64,000 bases of DNA from Carettochelys insculpta (lineage: Eukaryota; Chordata; Testudines; Carettochelyidae). The stretch is taken from positions 183,204,798-183,268,797 of the forward strand of contig NC_134138.1 in assembly GCF_033958435.1 (NCBI RefSeq). The letters run 5' to 3'. The translations under genes and the position numbers were made by a program. Positions within the stretch are counted from its first letter, which is position 1. The number at the start of each line of letters is the position of its first letter. The notes under the pieces are model-generated. The model searched no databases. It was not told the DNA's origin and saw only the letters and a list, made by a program, of their open reading frames with translations. Shown here in pieces: positions 22,621-34,000 of the stretch.

Positions 22621-23020
22621 AATCATAAAATCATAGAACACTAGAACTGGAAGGGACCTCAAGACGTCATCAAGTTCCATTCCCTGACATCCTGGAAGGA
22701 CCAAACACCATCTAGATCATCTCCAATATGCGTCTATCTAACCTGCTCTTAAATATCTCCAGCAATGGAGATTCCACTACCTCCCAAGGTAACTTATTCC
22801 AGTGTTTAACCAACGTGACAGTTAGGTAGTTTTTCCTAATGTCTAATCTAAACCTGCAGTTCAAAACTATTGGTCCTTGTTCTGTTCTCAGAGGCCAAGA
22901 ACAACTTTTCTCCTTCCTCCTTTTGACCCTCTTTGAGGTACTTGAAAACTGCTGTCATATCCCTTTTAAGTCTTCTCTTGTCTAAACTAAACAAGCCTAG
23001 TTCTTTCAGTCTTCATTCAC
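22621..23020 (-). mobile_element. CR1 LINE 3' fragment
   Basis: Reverse-oriented CR1 3' end with 'aatcatagaacactagaact' next to 'ggaagggacctcaagacgtc', then the CR1 3' coding end reading as degenerate 'RxxF..R.VxxWNxLP'-like sequence. It is truncated near 23020. No intact frame remains. Confidence 0.85.
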
Positions 23021-23509
23021 AATTTGGGTGTGTGGGTTCTACAGACTAATTCAATTGAATAAATGGCCAGTTAGGGCAAAATTATGCCTGGACTTTGGGG
23101 CTGCACAAGGTTAAAACAAAGGTTCCCAGGGACTGGATAAAGTGCACCAGGAAGCCAATATTTGTTAACATTTATGGCTTGCTGATTCTAGCATGGACAG
23201 ACAGCAAGTGTGAAAAAATCAGGATGGGTTGGAGGTCAATAGGTGCCTGCATAAGACGAAGCTGCAAATATCAAGACTGTCCCTATCAAATCAGGACATT
23301 TGGTCACCCTGACTGCTCTTAACCTTTCCAAAGTGGATAGAGAGAGCTAGAAAATCATACACTTTGTCTCCTCCCAGGGTAGCACAGTAGCTCTTCTCCT
23401 ACACCCCACCAGGGCTCTGCCTCCTTCAGCTACAAGGCACCTATCACACCTCTCTCCCCTGTTGCAGCCACCACTAGGACAGTGGTGCAATTCATGAAGT
23501 AGACAGTCT

Positions 23510-23791
23510 GGCTATGTCTACATGGCAGTGCTATTCTAAAATAAGATAATATCTTTTTTCAAAATAACAGGTCCACACACAAAATGCATTTCAAAATAGC
23601 ATTTCTGGGTCCACAGGGCTATTTCAAAATAGTGCCACTGGAGCATATTATGTCTTATTTTGAGATAGAGCTATTCTGTGTCTAAATAGCACCTATTTCA
23701 AATTAGCAATAGGCTTTATTCCTCCTGCTATGGGGTTTAACGCAACCTCTATTTCAATTTTATTTCTAAATAAATAAATGTAGGCACATCC
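23510..23791. mobile_element. MITE (282 bp) with 3-bp target duplication TCT
   Basis: Identical TCT triplets flank it (23507-23509, 23792-23794). The ends are 'ggctatgtctacatggcagt' and, in reverse, 'ggatgtgcctacatttat'. The interior consists of TTTCAAAATA words, an apparent CpG-decayed form of the TTTCGAAATA words in the 24-26 kb elements. Confidence 0.8.
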
Positions 23792-24058
23792 TCTGTTGTC
23801 TCTCAAGCATCTCCATGTTTAGCTTGAAAGCTTGTCCAAGAGCTAGACCCAGCTAATGAACTCTTTATAGAATTTCATTTTACATGGCTACTGGTACTGT
23901 TGAGCATGACAATCATGTCTGCTTTTTGGGGGGGGGGTCTCTATTCCTATTATGCAATCAACAAAATTATACTTTTTATCATTTTCCCATGAACACAATA
24001 ATAAGTGGGAAATTCTTATAACTATAAACCAAGACACAGGGCCTCTGTGCATCACTAT

Positions 24059-24769
24059 GGCCGTGTCTACACATGCACGCTACTTCGAAGTAACGGCGCC
24101 AACTTCGAAATAGCGCCCATCACGGCTACACGTGTTGGGCGCTATTTCGAAGTTGAAATCGACGTTAGGCGGCAAGACGTCGAAGTCGCTAACCCCTTGA
24201 GGGGATGGGAATAGCGCCCTACTTCGAAGTTGAACGTTGAAGTAGGGCATGTGTAGACGACCCGTGTCCCGCAACATCGAAATAGCGGGGTCCGCCATGG
24301 TGGCCATCAGCTGAGGGGTTGAGAGACGCTCTCTCTCCAGCCCCTGCGGGGCTCTATGGTCACTGTGTGCAGCAGCCCTTAGCCCAGGGCTTCTGGCTGC
24401 TGCTGCTGCAGCTGGGGATCCATGCTGCATGCACAGGGTCTGCAACCAGTTGTTAGCTCTGTGGATCTTGTGTTGTTTAGTGCAACTGTGTCTGGGAGGG
24501 GCCTTTTAAGGGAGCGGCTTGCAGTTGAGTCTGCCCTGTGACCCTGTCTGCAGCTGTTCCTGGCACCCTTATTTCGATGTGTGCTACTTTGGCGTGTAGA
24601 CATTCCCTCGCAGCGCCTATTTCGATGTGGTGCTGCCCAACGTCAAAGTTGAACGTTGATGTTGCCAGCCCTGGAGGACGTGTAGACGTTATTCATCGAT
24701 ATAGACTATTTCGATGTCGCTACATCAAAATAAGCTATTTCGATGTAGCTTGCACTTGTAGACGTAGCC
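24059..24769 (+). mobile_element. CpG-rich MITE family S, copy 1 (711 bp), TSD TAT
   Basis: Flanked by TAT on both sides (24056-24058, 24770-24772). The ends are 'ggccgtgtctacacatgcac' and, in reverse, 'ggctacgtctacaagtgcaa'. Both outer ~200 bp are dense in TTCGAAATA and TACTTCGA words and contain nested palindromes. The GC-rich core (about 24290-24560) holds 'cagcccctgcggggct' and a CTG run. More diverged from the copies at 25651 and 59064 than those are from each other. Confidence 0.88.
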
Positions 24770-24772
24770 TAT

Positions 24773-25647
24773 ATGATCAAGATTTTCAAAAGTGACTGGA
24801 GATTTTGGAGACCTCTTTTATTTGTGTGTGTTCCCATTTTGGGACATCTTAAAGGCATCCAACTTTCAAAAAGTTTGAGCACTCATTCTTTGCTATCAAG
24901 GGCTCTTTAAGGTGTCTCCATGAGAGCATCAAAAATAAGATGTTCAAAAACCACAAATCACTGTTAAATATCCTGGTCATTTTTGCCTCTCTACTTTCCT
25001 GGCTATGAATAATGTTACCATCTGTATTCAAACAACCATGCTAATTGCAGTGATACTACACACAAATCAAACTAGCATCAATCAGGTCACAAGCTCTGGA
25101 TTCTAAAAAAACAAAACAAAACAAAACCAGCAGCTCTATAACTTCCTTCAAACTCTGGCTCAGACATGGAAGCACAGGAGAGACTCCAGGAGGGGAACTA
25201 ACAGCCAGTATTGAGAGTTCCAAGACATTGTTATCCTTTCATATTACATAAAAGGCATTATGTAAAAGTCCTCATTAGTGGAAGTTGCAGTTGCAGTTTT
25301 TCCACCTTAATCATTCCAGCTGAAATGTGTTCAGCATTGTGTCTTGCATTTGTAGCCAGGGTTATTTCAACAGTGAAATAAATTCATCCTGGGTATAAAT
25401 CTATTGACTTTAGTGGAGGTGAACCAAGGATTAAGTTGGACTACTGTGTTTTATTTCCAAGTAAGAGAAAGTATCTCAGTATGAGCAGTGCAGTTTGATG
25501 GACTAGGCTACTACCACAACCCAAGAAATACAGTTAAGCAAATGCTTAACTAAAGCATGAGAATACACTCACTAAAGTCAAAATGAACTTAATCACGTAC
25601 CTAAGTTCTTCACTAGATAAGAGACTATTTGAAAACAAAAATAACAC
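24773..25647. other. Unassigned DNA between two family S copies
   Basis: No gene recognised. The segment 24782-24900 contains 'attttcaaaagtgactggag', part of an old dispersed amniote repeat with relatives near 21245, 30595 and 33150. Confidence 0.4.
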
Positions 25648-25650
25648 CAC

Positions 25651-26361
25651 AGCTGTGTCTACACGTGCATGCTACTTCGAAGTAGCGGCACTAACTTCGA
25701 AATAGCGCCCGTCGCGGCTACACGCGTCGGGCGCTATTTCGAAGTTAACTTCGACGTTAGGCAGCGAGACGTCGAAGTCGCTAACCTCATGAGGGGATCG
25801 GAATAGCGCCCTACTTCGACGTTCAACGTCGAAGTAGGGACCGTGTAGACGATCCGCGTCCCGCAACGTCGAAATTGCCGGGTCCTCCATGGCGGCCATC
25901 AGCTGGGGGGTTGAGAGATGCTCTCTCTCCAGCCCCTGCGGGGCTCTATGGTCACCGTGTGCAGCAGCCCTTAGCCCAGGGCTTCTGGCTGCTGCTGCGG
26001 CAGCTGGGGATCCATGCTGCAGGCACAGGGTCTGCAACCAGTTGTCAGCTCTGTGTATCTTGTGTTGTTTAGTGCAACTGTGTCTGGGAGGGGCCCTTTA
26101 AGGGAGCGGCTTGCTGTTGAGTCCGCCCTGTGACCCTGTCTGCAGCTGTGCCTGGCGCCCTTATTTCGATGTGTGCTACTTTGGCGTGTAGACGTACCCT
26201 CGCAGTGCCTATTTCGATGTGGTGCCGCTCAACGTCAAAGTTGAACATCGACGTTGCCAGCCCTGGAGGACGTGTAGACGTTATTCATCGAAATAGCCTA
26301 TTTCGATGTTGCTACATCGAAATAAGCTATTTCGATGTTGGCTTCACGTGTAGACGTAGCC
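25651..26361 (+). mobile_element. CpG-rich MITE family S, copy 2 (711 bp), TSD CAC
   Basis: Flanked by CAC (25648-25650, 26362-26364). It has the same architecture and orientation as the copy 1.6 kb upstream, with more intact CpG sites. It contains a nearly perfect palindrome at about 25811-25841 in which 'ccctacttcgacgtt' and 'aacgtcgaagtaggg' are separated by one base. On the minus strand the core holds a GC-box-like and TTTAAAG-like stretch upstream of a short frame starting MDPQLPQ. Confidence 0.9.
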
Positions 26362-26477
26362 CACATGTGACTACAGCAAAGTCTAGAGCAGTGACTAGTC
26401 ATGCACAGCTTATTAAAAAAATCTTGAAATTTTGAGTGATGGAAAAATTAACTATTTAATTTTCACAAATTTGTGCC

Positions 26478-26505
26478 TTATTCCCTTGTGTCCACAAGGG
26501 AATAA
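26478..26505. other. Perfect short inverted repeat (13-bp arms)
   Basis: The arm 'ttattcccttgtg' and its exact complement 'cacaagggaataa' are separated by only two bases. It lies outside the MITEs. It could be a cruciform or transcript hairpin, or the remains of a foldback repeat. Confidence 0.7.
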
Positions 26506-26653
26506 AGAAGGTGCAGGGACTAGGCACTAAAGCAGCTCTGTTGTTCTGCGGGTGTTTGGCTAGCTGATGTTAATCTTTCCAACTAGTTCAGCTAAAACAA
26601 TTCATTCACGTACATGTTGTGCCCGCAAACCCCCAAACATATGCACAGACCAT

Positions 26654-27772
26654 GGCTGTGTCTACACTATGAGATAAATTTGAATTTAATTCAGTTAGCT
26701 CAGTTTTACCATGTGACTGTCCTCACTGTAAAGACCATTAGCTCAGTTTTGGGTGCACTAAACTCAAGATTACAAAATTGCTGTTACCTTATGAGTGTAA
26801 CATCAAGCTCAAATTCAGAAGTTCAATTAAAGGCCAGTGTGGAAGCACCATGTCTCAAAATCGAATATATTAGCCTCCAAAGGTGTCCCTTATGTAATCC
26901 ATAATGCCCCTCTCACTGCTATGCTCTGGCCGCTGCTCTCCAGTAACAGGAAGAGCCTGGTTTTCCAAGCAGAAGCAGCTGCTGCTGCGGGGAAAGCCAA
27001 GAGTTCTTTTTCCAGCAATGATGGAGGTGAGATGCATGGCCAGTTGAGAATATGGTAGCTGAACCCATGTTGTCAATATAGTGTAAGGGGAAAACAAAAA
27101 TTCTTTCCTCATACAGTCTTCTGAATCTAACATTCTAGGCCCCTACAGGATTTTCAGGGATCACATTTCAGCAATGATGGGAGGTGGGGTGGATGGCCAG
27201 TTGAGAACACAGTCATTGCATGGACGCCTTACAGGGCACTGGAAAGCCAAAAAACACTTTCCATTCACAATAACATTTAGGGAAACCAAAAATTATTTCT
27301 TTCTTCCTGCATTCTTCCCCCAGCATTATTTTCAGGGATCACATTTTGGCAATGAGGGGAGGTGGAATGGATGGCCAATTGAGAATACAGTCAATGCACC
27401 CATGTTTGCAATGTAATGTGTGGGGAAAGCAAAAATTCTTTCTTGTGATTTTGAGTGGCTTCTGCATTATTTCCAATGTATCGACGTATTTCTAGGGATC
27501 AGGAGGGGAATGATGAAAATGCAACCGGGGAAGACGAAGTCAAGACCACTGAGCATACCCAGAATACTACAGGGATGAGGAAACTGTGGAATAACTTCCC
27601 ACAATGCAATACTGCAACAGTCGATGTTAGCCAATATGTGTGTGGCAGCAATTACTCAACGTTGTGGGGAGCAAGGTGTGAAGTGAGGGTGGTCAAAATC
27701 AAACTTACAAATTCCAAAATTAGAAAATTGATACCAATAAAGTCAAATTTATCTCATAGTATAGATGCAGCC
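26654..27772. mobile_element. Long MITE-like element, family L, copy 2 (1,119 bp)
   Basis: The ends are 'ggctgtgtctacactatgag' and, in reverse, 'ggctgcatctatactatgag'. The outer parts match 18946-19928 and 46323-48024. The core has about three tandem units of 130-150 bp starting near 27005, 27150 and 27310, each with 'gcaatga(t)gg(g)gaggtg' and 'atggccagttgagaa' words. Target duplication is not evident. Confidence 0.8.
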
Positions 27773-28006
27773 AAAGTAACTGCACAAGAGGACTGGTGAT
27801 GCACGTGAACACCTAATTAGCAAACACGAATGTATTTTTTTTCTGACATACTGGGTCGTGTATTTTTGCAGGTGGCTCTGGTATGCTGATGCTTCTGTGG
27901 AGTCACCCAAAAAAGGCACTGTGGTTACAGAATGAAGATAGCTGAAGAAATATTTAAGCATTCTATTCTACTTAAGAGAGAGGGGTGAATGAGCTACAGT
28001 CATTTT

Positions 28007-28115
28007 GGCTACATCTATACTAGAGTGATCTGTCGACATCTTCCAAAAAAACTTCTGTCGACAGATCATGGCCAGACTGTTAAGCGGATCAAAAGAGCAA
28101 TCCACTCTGTCAACA
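28007..28115. mobile_element. MITE fragment, TGTCGACAG type
   Basis: It starts 'ggctacatctatactagagt' and contains 'acttctgtcgacagatcatg', linking it to the elements at 34394 and 42265. The right end is missing. Confidence 0.6.
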
Positions 28116-28435
28116 GTGTATTTGTAATTTGTTGGCATCCATGATATACTATCTACATACAAAAAGATGACTCTACACTGAAGAATTTAGGGTCTAGTGA
28201 ACACGTTCTTTTGATAAGAGGTTAAAATTCATGTTGGGAGACTCTGGAAAAGCTCAGCTAACTCCTCCACCTCCACCCACACACAAGGTGAAGAAGCATG
28301 TTGAAACTATTCATATTTTTTCATTCAGAAAAGTATGGACTGGGTGTTTAATGGCAGCAGGGTTACTCCTGATACATTGGTCTGATAGGTCTGGGAGTAT
28401 GACCAGAACCTCTTATCTTACATTAGGGCAAAATA

Positions 28436-28850
28436 TGAGCAGTGGGTGACGCCCCCCCCCCCCCCGCCCTTGGCTTGGGGAAACTTTCTGAGCCCTGCTT
28501 CTTCCAGCTGAGGCCCCTTCCCTTCTTGCCCACCAGAGCTCATTCCACTGTGGACACTACTGGTCCCAGGTCCCCCCACTTGTCCCAGGGTACCACCCCT
28601 AGCTAGGGATAACACAGCACCAGCCTCCCCTGTATCTAGAGCTCTGCAGATCTGGGGTGTGGAGCGGAAGCAGCCTGCCACAGCCAACCCCAGAGCTTCA
28701 GAGAGCTGATGCAGCCATAGCCTGCCCCAACCAGCTCTGGAGAGGAGCAAGGGGGATGGCCCAACTGTAGCCTGTCCCAGCCCTTGAGTGCCAGAGAGGA
28801 GAGTCATTTGCTATAGCCCCATCCTCTCCAGGCCACATCTGCCAGACGGA
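28436..28850. repeat. C-rich unclassified repeat
   Basis: Begins 'gcagtgggtgacgcc' with a run of 14 C, and stays GC-rich with sharp borders to AT-rich DNA. Probably a non-autonomous transposon body, but I find no paired ends. Confidence 0.4.
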
Positions 28851-29084
28851 CCAAGAATTCTACCTCCCACCACTTCCCAAAATGACCTCAGCAGCAGGAG
28901 GACAGGTAGCACAGTGCAACTCCCAGCCTACCTGCCCCAGCCTCTAACACTGCAACAGTAGGCTGGGGGAGGGAGCCAGGGGGTGGTTGTGGGGGGAGTC
29001 TGCAGTGGAACATGGGAAGTCTGTTAGGGCACTTTGGGAAAGCACAGCCTTATCCTGCCTATGATACCCCACCCCCCTTAAGAT

Positions 29085-29205
29085 ATAAGCTTTTGTGGGC
29101 TGGAGCCCACAAAAGCTTATGCCCAAATCAATGTATTGGTCTTTAAGGTGCCACAGGACCCCTTTTGTTTATGCTGAAACAGACTAACACGGCTACCTCT
29201 CTCAA
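29085..29205 (+). mobile_element. Small foldback PLE tail
   Basis: Perfect 17-bp arms (29085-29101 'ataagcttttgtgggct' and its complement at 29104-29120) separated by two bases. The right arm continues as a normal PLE 3' tail through 'aaggtgccacaggacc' to the extended terminus 'agactaacacggctacctct'. In ordinary PLE copies the arm sequence continues instead into 'cttcatcag'-type sequence, so this is an inverted truncated copy. Confidence 0.75.
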
Positions 29206-29450
29206 ATGTATCATACATTTTTTCACCATTTTCTTTCCTAAGTGGAGCTTTGAAGTGCCATATAATCTGAATCCAAGTACTAAAATCTCATCCAAAAAGT
29301 TTAACTGAACTTCTTCCAATCTTTCAAAAGAGCTTCAGTTCAAATGCAACTCAAGTTGTCACCAAAGGTTCAGAGAAATTATTTAAAAAATGATTAGTAA
29401 TTTGAGGCATCTCAATTTTTGGGTACTAAGTTAAAGACGCTGCACTCTAA

Positions 29451-29911
29451 GGGCATTTCTACACAGGCCACTTTCTTTGAAAGTGGCATGGTAATACAGG
29501 GCCCAAAATATGCTAATGAGGCACGTATGCAAATTCCCCATGCCTCATTAGCATACAGCCACGTGATTTGGAGTCCCGAAGACCATTCTTCCGGAATCTA
29601 AAATGCCATTTAGAAGCATGGACCCTGGTGGGGGGTCTTCCAGAAGGAAGTCCTTCTTCCGGAGTCCCCTTCTTCCCAAAAATTTTCGGAAAGAAGGGGC
29701 CTCTGGAAGAAGGACTTCCTTCCAGAAGACCCCCCAAGGGCCAAGCTTCTAAAAGGCATTTTGGAGTCTGGAAGAACGGTATTCCAGACTCCAAATCACA
29801 TGACCGTATGCTAATAAGGTGTAGGGAATTTGCAGCTGCACCTCATTAGCACATTTTGGGCCGTGTATTACCATGCCACTTTTGAAGAAAGTGGCCTGTA
29901 TAGAAACGGCC
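29451..29911. mobile_element. Full-length palindromic MITE (461 bp) with TSD TAA
   Basis: Flanked by TAA (29448-29450, 29912-29914), a PIF/Harbinger-like target triplet. The ends are 'gggcatttctacacaggcca' and, in reverse, 'ggccgtttctatacaggcca'. The arms pair over almost the full length with the centre near 29681 ('ccccttcttcc' against 'ggaaagaagggg'). The two 93-residue frames on opposite strands are reflections of the palindrome, not genes. Confidence 0.9.
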
Positions 29912-30140
29912 TAAGTGGATAAGAAAAGAAAGAAAATATATTGCTTCTTTAACTGATGTAAAGAATCTAATTTTGCTAAGGGCTAGCCATATTGCAAGAT
30001 GGTGTCATTGCCTCAGACTGCTACACAGACAAGTGGAAGTGGAGGGTTCAACGAAGTCCACACATGCAGAAGACACAGGATCTTTTTCAGGACCAGTATT
30101 ATATTTGGCCTGGGCTATATATGATCAACAATAATAAGAA

Positions 30141-30325
30141 AAACAAGAAGTCCTGTGGCCCCTTATAGACTAACAGATAATTTGGAGCATAAGCTTTTGT
30201 GGGCAAAGACCTGCTTCGTCTTTGCCCACGAAAGCTTATGCTACAAATTATCTGTTAATTTATAAGGTGCCACAGGACTTCTTGTTGTTTTTGAAGATAC
30301 AGACTAACTCAGCTACCTCTCTGAT
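30141..30325 (+). mobile_element. Foldback PLE tail with ~70-bp arms
   Basis: The left arm 30141-30210 and right arm 30218-30287 are inverted copies of the PLE 3' tail ('acaagaagtcctgtgg...', 'gcataagcttttgtgggc'), separated by 7 nt ('ctgcttc'). The right arm extends about 35 nt further into the terminus 'cagactaactcagctacctc'; the left arm lacks it. The same asymmetry is seen in the large copy at 4401-5993. Confidence 0.85.
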
Positions 30326-31003
30326 AGTAATAAGAAAGGTCTTTTCATGCAGGGGGGTAAAATGAAATTATTGTAAGCCGTAACGCGCACGGCTTCTACG
30401 GTAGCACAATGTCTCAAAACCTCTTACTGAGACTGCCTATTCTGAAGAAAAGCAAATGACCAAAACACAGCATTTTGATTTCCTGAGCTATTGTCATAAG
30501 CAATTAAAACCACACTGAGCAGCAAAATTCTGGATTTTTAAAAAGGCAATATAGTTCAGCTTTCTGAGCAGCCACAAATCAGAAACTGTGGTGAAGATTT
30601 TCTAAAATGACTAGTGTTTGGAACTGTCCCATTTAAGACATATTAAAGTGCCCTCATTTTCAGAAAGTGCTGAACATCCATTCTTCAAAAATTAGTCATT
30701 TTTTTAATATTTCATGTTCTTTTTGTCGCCAAGCATTAACCAAGTTAGTACATAAGAAATAAAAGGACTGTGGGTTGCCCTCTGTACGCGCGCACAATAT
30801 TCTGAAAGCACTAACTCTGTAGAGTCTACAGAAAGCCTATGAAAAGGCTGGGCTGGAGTAATTGGGAAGGAAAGAGAGACATCTCTTGAGTTGCTGAAAA
30901 GACATATTCTTCTAGTGCTTTCTCTGTCATGCATTTTGGATATGTCTTCTGAGTTTATTACTAATATTTAATTTAAAACCAGATTTGGACTATTGACAAA
31001 ATT

Positions 31004-31005
<2 letters not shown>
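30326..31005. other. Unassigned AT-rich DNA
   Basis: No gene recognised. The piece 30595-30700 resembles the old 'gattttcaaaa' repeat. Confidence 0.4.

Positions 31006-31073
<68 letters not shown>
31006..31073. repeat. (CA)n microsatellite
   Basis: About 34 uninterrupted CA units. The long perfect run predicts length polymorphism. The minus-strand frame here, full of alternating Cys and Val, is an artefact of the repeat. Confidence 0.97.
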
Positions 31074-31076
<3 letters not shown>

Positions 31077-34000
31077 GCCCTTGCCAGACACTCTTGACAA
31101 ATGGAGATCTCAGGCTCCTTTTGGCCTTATCTGAAAGGGCGGTACTGACAGCAGCCCAGAGGTGCAGCATCACTTTCAAAACTGGTAACATTTTGGTCAT
31201 TCAGTCATCCCTAAGACTAACAGTGACATTGATATTGAGTGGAAAACGGGAATTTATATCTCTGTGTGAGAGAGTTTGCGTGTGTATTTGTGTAGGAACA
31301 TTTAATGACATTTCAAGGCATCCGACAAAAGCCTCATTCCTTGGATTGGAGCTGTCAAACAATAAAATGACTTGACATAAGTATAACTGAAAGCAGATGT
31401 GGCAATATGGAATTTTAGCAGTTATTCTACCTTTTTTTCTCTTAGTGTATGTCAGAAATATTTTCACATTTTTGTTTCTTAGTTCCTTTCCAGATTATGA
31501 TGACTTCAAGAGGAGAGGTGGTGGGATGGGAGGCAAGGGAGGAGGGTGGAGTGTGAAATTTTCCTTCAGAACGGAAAGCAGACTTTTAAAATCATAACTA
31601 AAATAATTAGAAAGGTGGAAAAAAGCTGTGAAATGTTAGTTTTGGTTCTGTGCCTCAATATTGCACTGTTCAAACTTGCCTTTATTGAAGTTTGTTATAA
31701 TATCATATAGATCTCTGAAAACCATTTACAGTTTATTTTTTAAATACAAATCTTTTGGTTGCAGGTTGAGCTTTGTAAAAACAAGCAACCTCATTTCTGT
31801 TTTCACCTTCCCCACTTGGCTGGATTAAGTGTTAGACTGAAGAAGTCCTAAAGATGCCAGGCCAAATACATACGTTAACAGAACCACAGACAAAGGCTGA
31901 GTGGGTTTTCCTAGCATTTTAGACTGTAAAATATATACAGCTATTACAGCTGCTGGCTAGTGATGAAAGAAAGAGACAGGATGGAAATATCAACAATGGT
32001 AGCAAAAGTATTATCAGATGTTTAAATGGTAGATGTGTTTGCTTGTAGAATTGCCCTCCCTGTTGTGTTAAACCTGAGTGACCAGAAATGTTAATGCTAT
32101 AAGGAATACCTCAGTGCCCCTAAATTGATATTTTTTTCTAAGTCCTGGTTTTTTGCCCAGGCCTTTTTAATACAGTGGTAAATGTTTGCTATTAGATCTT
32201 TATATTTTTAAGGCACTCAGGAAAAAGCTGTGTTGGTTTCTGCATATCATTGTTATAGTTCAGGGCAAGTGCTCCTCTATTCCCTCACTATGGGCCAGCA
32301 AGGGCACCCACTCTTGCAACTAGTCTCATCAGCTGTCACCTCTCATGGGTGGAGATGTGTGTCTCCCTCTTGATTGGAGTATGTTCAAGCTGCATGGTCC
32401 CCATGCTATGCTGAGATATGTGCAGTAAAAGACATTTTAAGCGAGCCTGCCTCACTCCTCTACTCAGAGATGGCACACATTGTAATTGACACAGTTAAGT
32501 TACCACAGAGCCCCCTATAAGCAGGAACATTTATTTCCAAGGTGAATGCGTTTCAGCAAAAACATATGAACAAAATAAAAGAACATACACACATGCTAAT
32601 AAGGTTACTGGAGACCACCCCCACACTACATCAAGGACCAGTGGAAGGTCCCACAAAACCCACCCATGATTTTCTTGTGATCACAAGTTCATTACAGTTT
32701 CACCCCAAAATATGCAACCAAGTTTCACACTTTCATAAGAATTGGACCAAAGCTCTTGGCCCTTTTACTAGATCTGTAAGAAAGCTTTGAACTAGTTTTA
32801 ACCCAGCCTATTTAACTGAAAAGTCTTTCTTTGTCTGTTGGTCCATGGAGAATCAACTAAGAATCAGTACATATGAGCCTCACTCCAAGTGATGGTAGCT
32901 GTTTGAAGGTTGTAAAATCTGAATGAATTCACGTAACCGTGCCACAAAGTTCCTGGCGGGCTATGGTCTTTGTCCCTCAGGGAAATACATCAGTCCCTCC
33001 ATAATGCAGGCATATTTGCATTTTTAATACAATGAACTTAAACTTTACTAAATTAAGTTAAACCTTATTAAGTTTGTCTAGGATATAGTCACATAGGTCA
33101 CAATCCTCTGCTCTGATGTCATCCTTTTGTAGAATAAGACTGGAATTTTCAAAAGAACTAAAGGAAATTAAGTGCCCAACTCCCATTTCAGTGACATTTA
33201 GGAACCTAGTCCTTTGAAAATGCCATTTTAGACTTTTGAGTTTTGTTTTTTTGTGATTTTTTTTTCAGTTCATGTTGCCTTGACCTTTGAGGCAGATGAC
33301 CTATATATTCATTGAGAGAGAGATCAGTCCAAATTTTTCCACAGAGGCCACTCATTTGGGGTTTCTCAGTGTTTGGGTACCCAGTTTGAGACCCTATGGG
33401 CCAGATTTTCAGACGTGTTCAACACTCAGTCCAACTGAAAGCACTTAGCACCTCTGGAAATCAGGTTTTGAGAGTTTCTAGCTGTGCATTGCAAGACCAA
33501 GTAAGCATGCCTAATTCCTGGCTTCTTTTGAGGCCTACATTTACTTGTGATGTAAATGATGGTTTAAACGGAATATGTGTGCACGTGAGATGTAAGTTGC
33601 CATACTTGAAAATGCCTGCAAGTGTTGGAATGATTTACATTGAATAAATCTGGAAGCTGGGTTGTCTATGGACCAGAAAGTAAGTGGGGTAGTGAGAAAA
33701 GGGGGTGAGGCCAGCCAGAAATACAAAGGGCCAAGAATGTGTCAAGGGATTAGTTTGGCTAAGCCACTTCAGCGGTGCTACAAGCCCTATACAAAAGCAA
33801 TTAACAGGAGAGAATAAAATAAATCAGTCCTTGCCTTTCAAATACAACAGAACCACGATAGACATACCTAGCTCTCCTCGTTGCATGCTCAGATTCTCAC
33901 ACAACCCTTAGTGTAGTGTGGAAGTCTGCTATCAGACCACACAGTATTTCCGTATTGCAAATGTTTTAAATCACCTTTTGTCCCCCTTATGAAGATTGGA

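Noticed and set aside
24080..26037. A conserved 121-residue protein in two family S copies (minus strand)
   Set aside because: The frame runs through the terminal repeats of the MITE, and the third copy is broken; similarity follows from DNA copy identity.
30973..31200. A Cys-Val repeat protein
   Set aside because: It is a translation of the CA microsatellite.
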